DNA of 14,137 nt from Bacteroidota bacterium. GTDB taxonomy: Bacteria > Bacteroidota > Bacteroidia > Cytophagales > Cyclobacteriaceae. Within the stretch, counting starts at the first letter, position 1. Every line of letters starts with the position of its first letter. Positions 13,079 to 14,137 of the stretch are shown in pieces. Location of the stretch: positions 1-14,137 of the forward strand of contig QGUY01000085.1 in the NCBI GenBank assembly GCA_003242315.1. The letters are read 5' to 3'. Below the pieces are notes generated by a model. That model searched no databases. It was not told the DNA's origin and saw nothing but the letters and a program-made list of their open reading frames with translations. Both the position numbers and the translations under genes were made by a program.

Positions 13079-14137
13079 GAGCGCATGTCTTCGTCGCCAT
13101 TGTTGGGTTTATGATGGGGTTCGCACCTGGTGTGGCACAGATTATCCCGACGGGGAATGAAACGCGTTCGGATCATCTCGTGGTAGAGCCCCCTACCCTT
13201 GTGTGCGCGGGTTTTCAATGGATTATTGCGGGCGACAATAACCGGAACGCCTCCGTGGCTGTGTACTACCGCAAGCAAGGCGAAAGCGAATGGCGCACCG
13301 GTCATCCACTGCTGCGCATCGGCGGCGAGCAAATCTACGGTCATGAACAACGGTGGAACTATACGACACCCCACAAGTTCGCGGGCAGCATCTTCGACCT
13401 TGAACCGGGAACGCACTACGAATGTCGCTTTGTACTTTCCGATCCTGATGGTGTAATCGGCGACACCTTGCGGCAGGTCGTTATCCACACCAGGGAAGAA
13501 CCCAAACCGTATGAACACGGAAGGGTATTTCATGTTTATCCCCTCGGCTATGAAGGACCAAAAGAATCACCCGCCTTCACTGGTCTCAATGAAGCATATT
13601 ACGGCGGTGGCAACACGGGCGATTGGTGGGTGGTGCCTGAACCGCGCGTCATGCCGGGCGATATTATCCTTGTACACGCTGGCGTTTACAAAGGCGACCG
13701 TTTGAATTACGTCGATCCGCTGGGACTAAACTTTCATGGAGCATATGTCCTGACACAAAAGGGAACACCTGACAAACCCATAACAATCAAAGCGGCCGGC
13801 GACGGTGAAGTAATCTTTGATGGTGACGGAGCATATCGTCTCTTTGACGTAATGGCGGCGGATTATCACATTTTTGAAGGACTCACAATTCGCAATACGG
13901 AGATAGCCTTTTATGCAGGACTAAAACGCGTGATGGGCTCTAGCGGCCTCACCGTGAAGAATTGTCGCATCGAAGATGTCGGCATCGCGGTGATGACGCA
14001 CAGCGCCGACTCGAAAGACTTTTACATCAGCGACAATGTCATGATCGGAAGGCATGATCCCGATACTCTGATTGGATGGTACGGCTTTGAAAATCCCTCA
14101 CCGCTGACATCATACTATGCGGTGAAAGTTTATGGAC
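13075..14137 (+). CDS. Secreted right-handed beta-helix protein (3' end outside window)
   Basis: 354 residues are visible from ATG 13075, with no stop before the window end. A signal peptide (about 1-22, VFVAIVGFMMGFAPGVAQ) is followed by a fibronectin-III-like domain at about 38-140 (VCAGFQWIIAGDNN, VAVYYRKQGESEWR, SIFDLEPGTHYECRFVLSD). A linker then leads into a parallel beta-helix: VMPGDIILVHAGVYKG, GTPDKPITIKAAGDGEVIFDG, YHIFEGLTIRNTEIAF, GLTVKNCRIEDVGIAV and FYISDNVMIG. The pattern is that of pectate-lyase-like and alginate/chondroitin-lyase-like secreted proteins with parallel beta-helix repeats; catalytic residues would lie further on and cannot be judged. The 4-nt overlap with the VTT gene means ribosomes probably re-initiate here. 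The order signal, FN3-like domain, then helix suggests a carbohydrate-active or surface-binding function. Confidence 0.85.
   Translation, partial: MRAHVFVAIVGFMMGFAPGVAQIIPTGNETRSDHLVVEPPTLVCAGFQWIIAGDNNRNASVAVYYRKQGESEWRTGHPLLRIGGEQIYGHEQRWNYTTPHKFAGSIFDLEPGTHYECRFVLSDPDGVIGDTLRQVVIHTREEPKPYEHGRVFHVYPLGYEGPKESPAFTGLNEAYYGGGNTGDWWVVPEPRVMPGDIILVHAGVYKGDRLNYVDPLGLNFHGAYVLTQKGTPDKPITIKAAGDGEVIFDGDGAYRLFDVMAADYHIFEGLTIRNTEIAFYAGLKRVMGSSGLTVKNCRIEDVGIAVMTHSADSKDFYISDNVMIGRHDPDTLIGWYGFENPSPLTSYYAVKVYG

Noticed and set aside
13039..13533. Minus-strand frame of 164 codons
   Set aside because: It is antisense to the start of the beta-helix gene, whose signal peptide and FN3-like domain are convincing.

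Overview
The window reads as chromosomal DNA from a member of the Bacteroidota, most likely Cytophagales. The strongest sign is a type IX secretion C-terminal sorting domain (gene at 1672-3606). Supporting signs are a stand-alone PASTA protein next to D-Ala-D-Ala ligase, exported Gfo/Idh/MocA oxidoreductases with Tat signals, and weak or absent Shine-Dalgarno sequences. The placement is inferred from gene content; no rRNA or tRNA gene is visible.

Layout. Bases 2-1688 carry the C-terminal part of D-alanine-D-alanine ligase and a membrane-anchored three-PASTA protein, so this is a cell-wall block. The PASTA gene overlaps by 17 nt a large T9SS-sorted secreted protein (1672-3606). That gene converges, tail to tail with a 4-nt overlap, on a site-2-type membrane metalloprotease on the minus strand (3603-4781). 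Further minus-strand genes follow: a lipoprotein Gfo/Idh/MocA-like oxidoreductase (4879-6330) and a Tat-exported Gfo/Idh/MocA oxidoreductase (6484-7875). A membrane-anchored protein of unknown function lies at 8276-8941 (minus). Divergent from it is a plus-strand pair: a third exported Gfo/Idh/MocA oxidoreductase (9149-10657) and an exported sugar isomerase/epimerase-type TIM barrel (10674-11537). A pyridoxamine-phosphate-oxidase-like flavoprotein (11911-12354, minus) is followed by a divergent VTT/DedA-type membrane protein (12437-13078). The last gene overlaps the VTT gene by 4 nt and encodes a secreted right-handed beta-helix protein (13075 to the window end, incomplete).

Functional reading. 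The middle of the window is a small sugar-oxidation island: three NAD(P)-type oxidoreductases and one isomerase/epimerase, each with its own export signal. A cell-envelope pathway working on keto-sugars is a reasonable inference, but the substrates cannot be read from the sequence.

Non-coding structure is the most unusual part. Between the TIM-barrel gene and the convergent flavoprotein gene lies a 329-bp array of degenerate 17-bp units. It is bounded by 30-bp inverted ends that match at 29 of 30 positions, and it contains three perfect hairpins of one design. A second mosaic of repeats (6245-6487) separates the two minus-strand oxidoreductase genes. It contains a 12-bp-stem hairpin inside the predicted 5' coding end of the lipoprotein gene, three 24-bp tandem units, and a 7-bp tandem repeat that includes the stop codon of the next gene. 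Several smaller dyads flank other genes.
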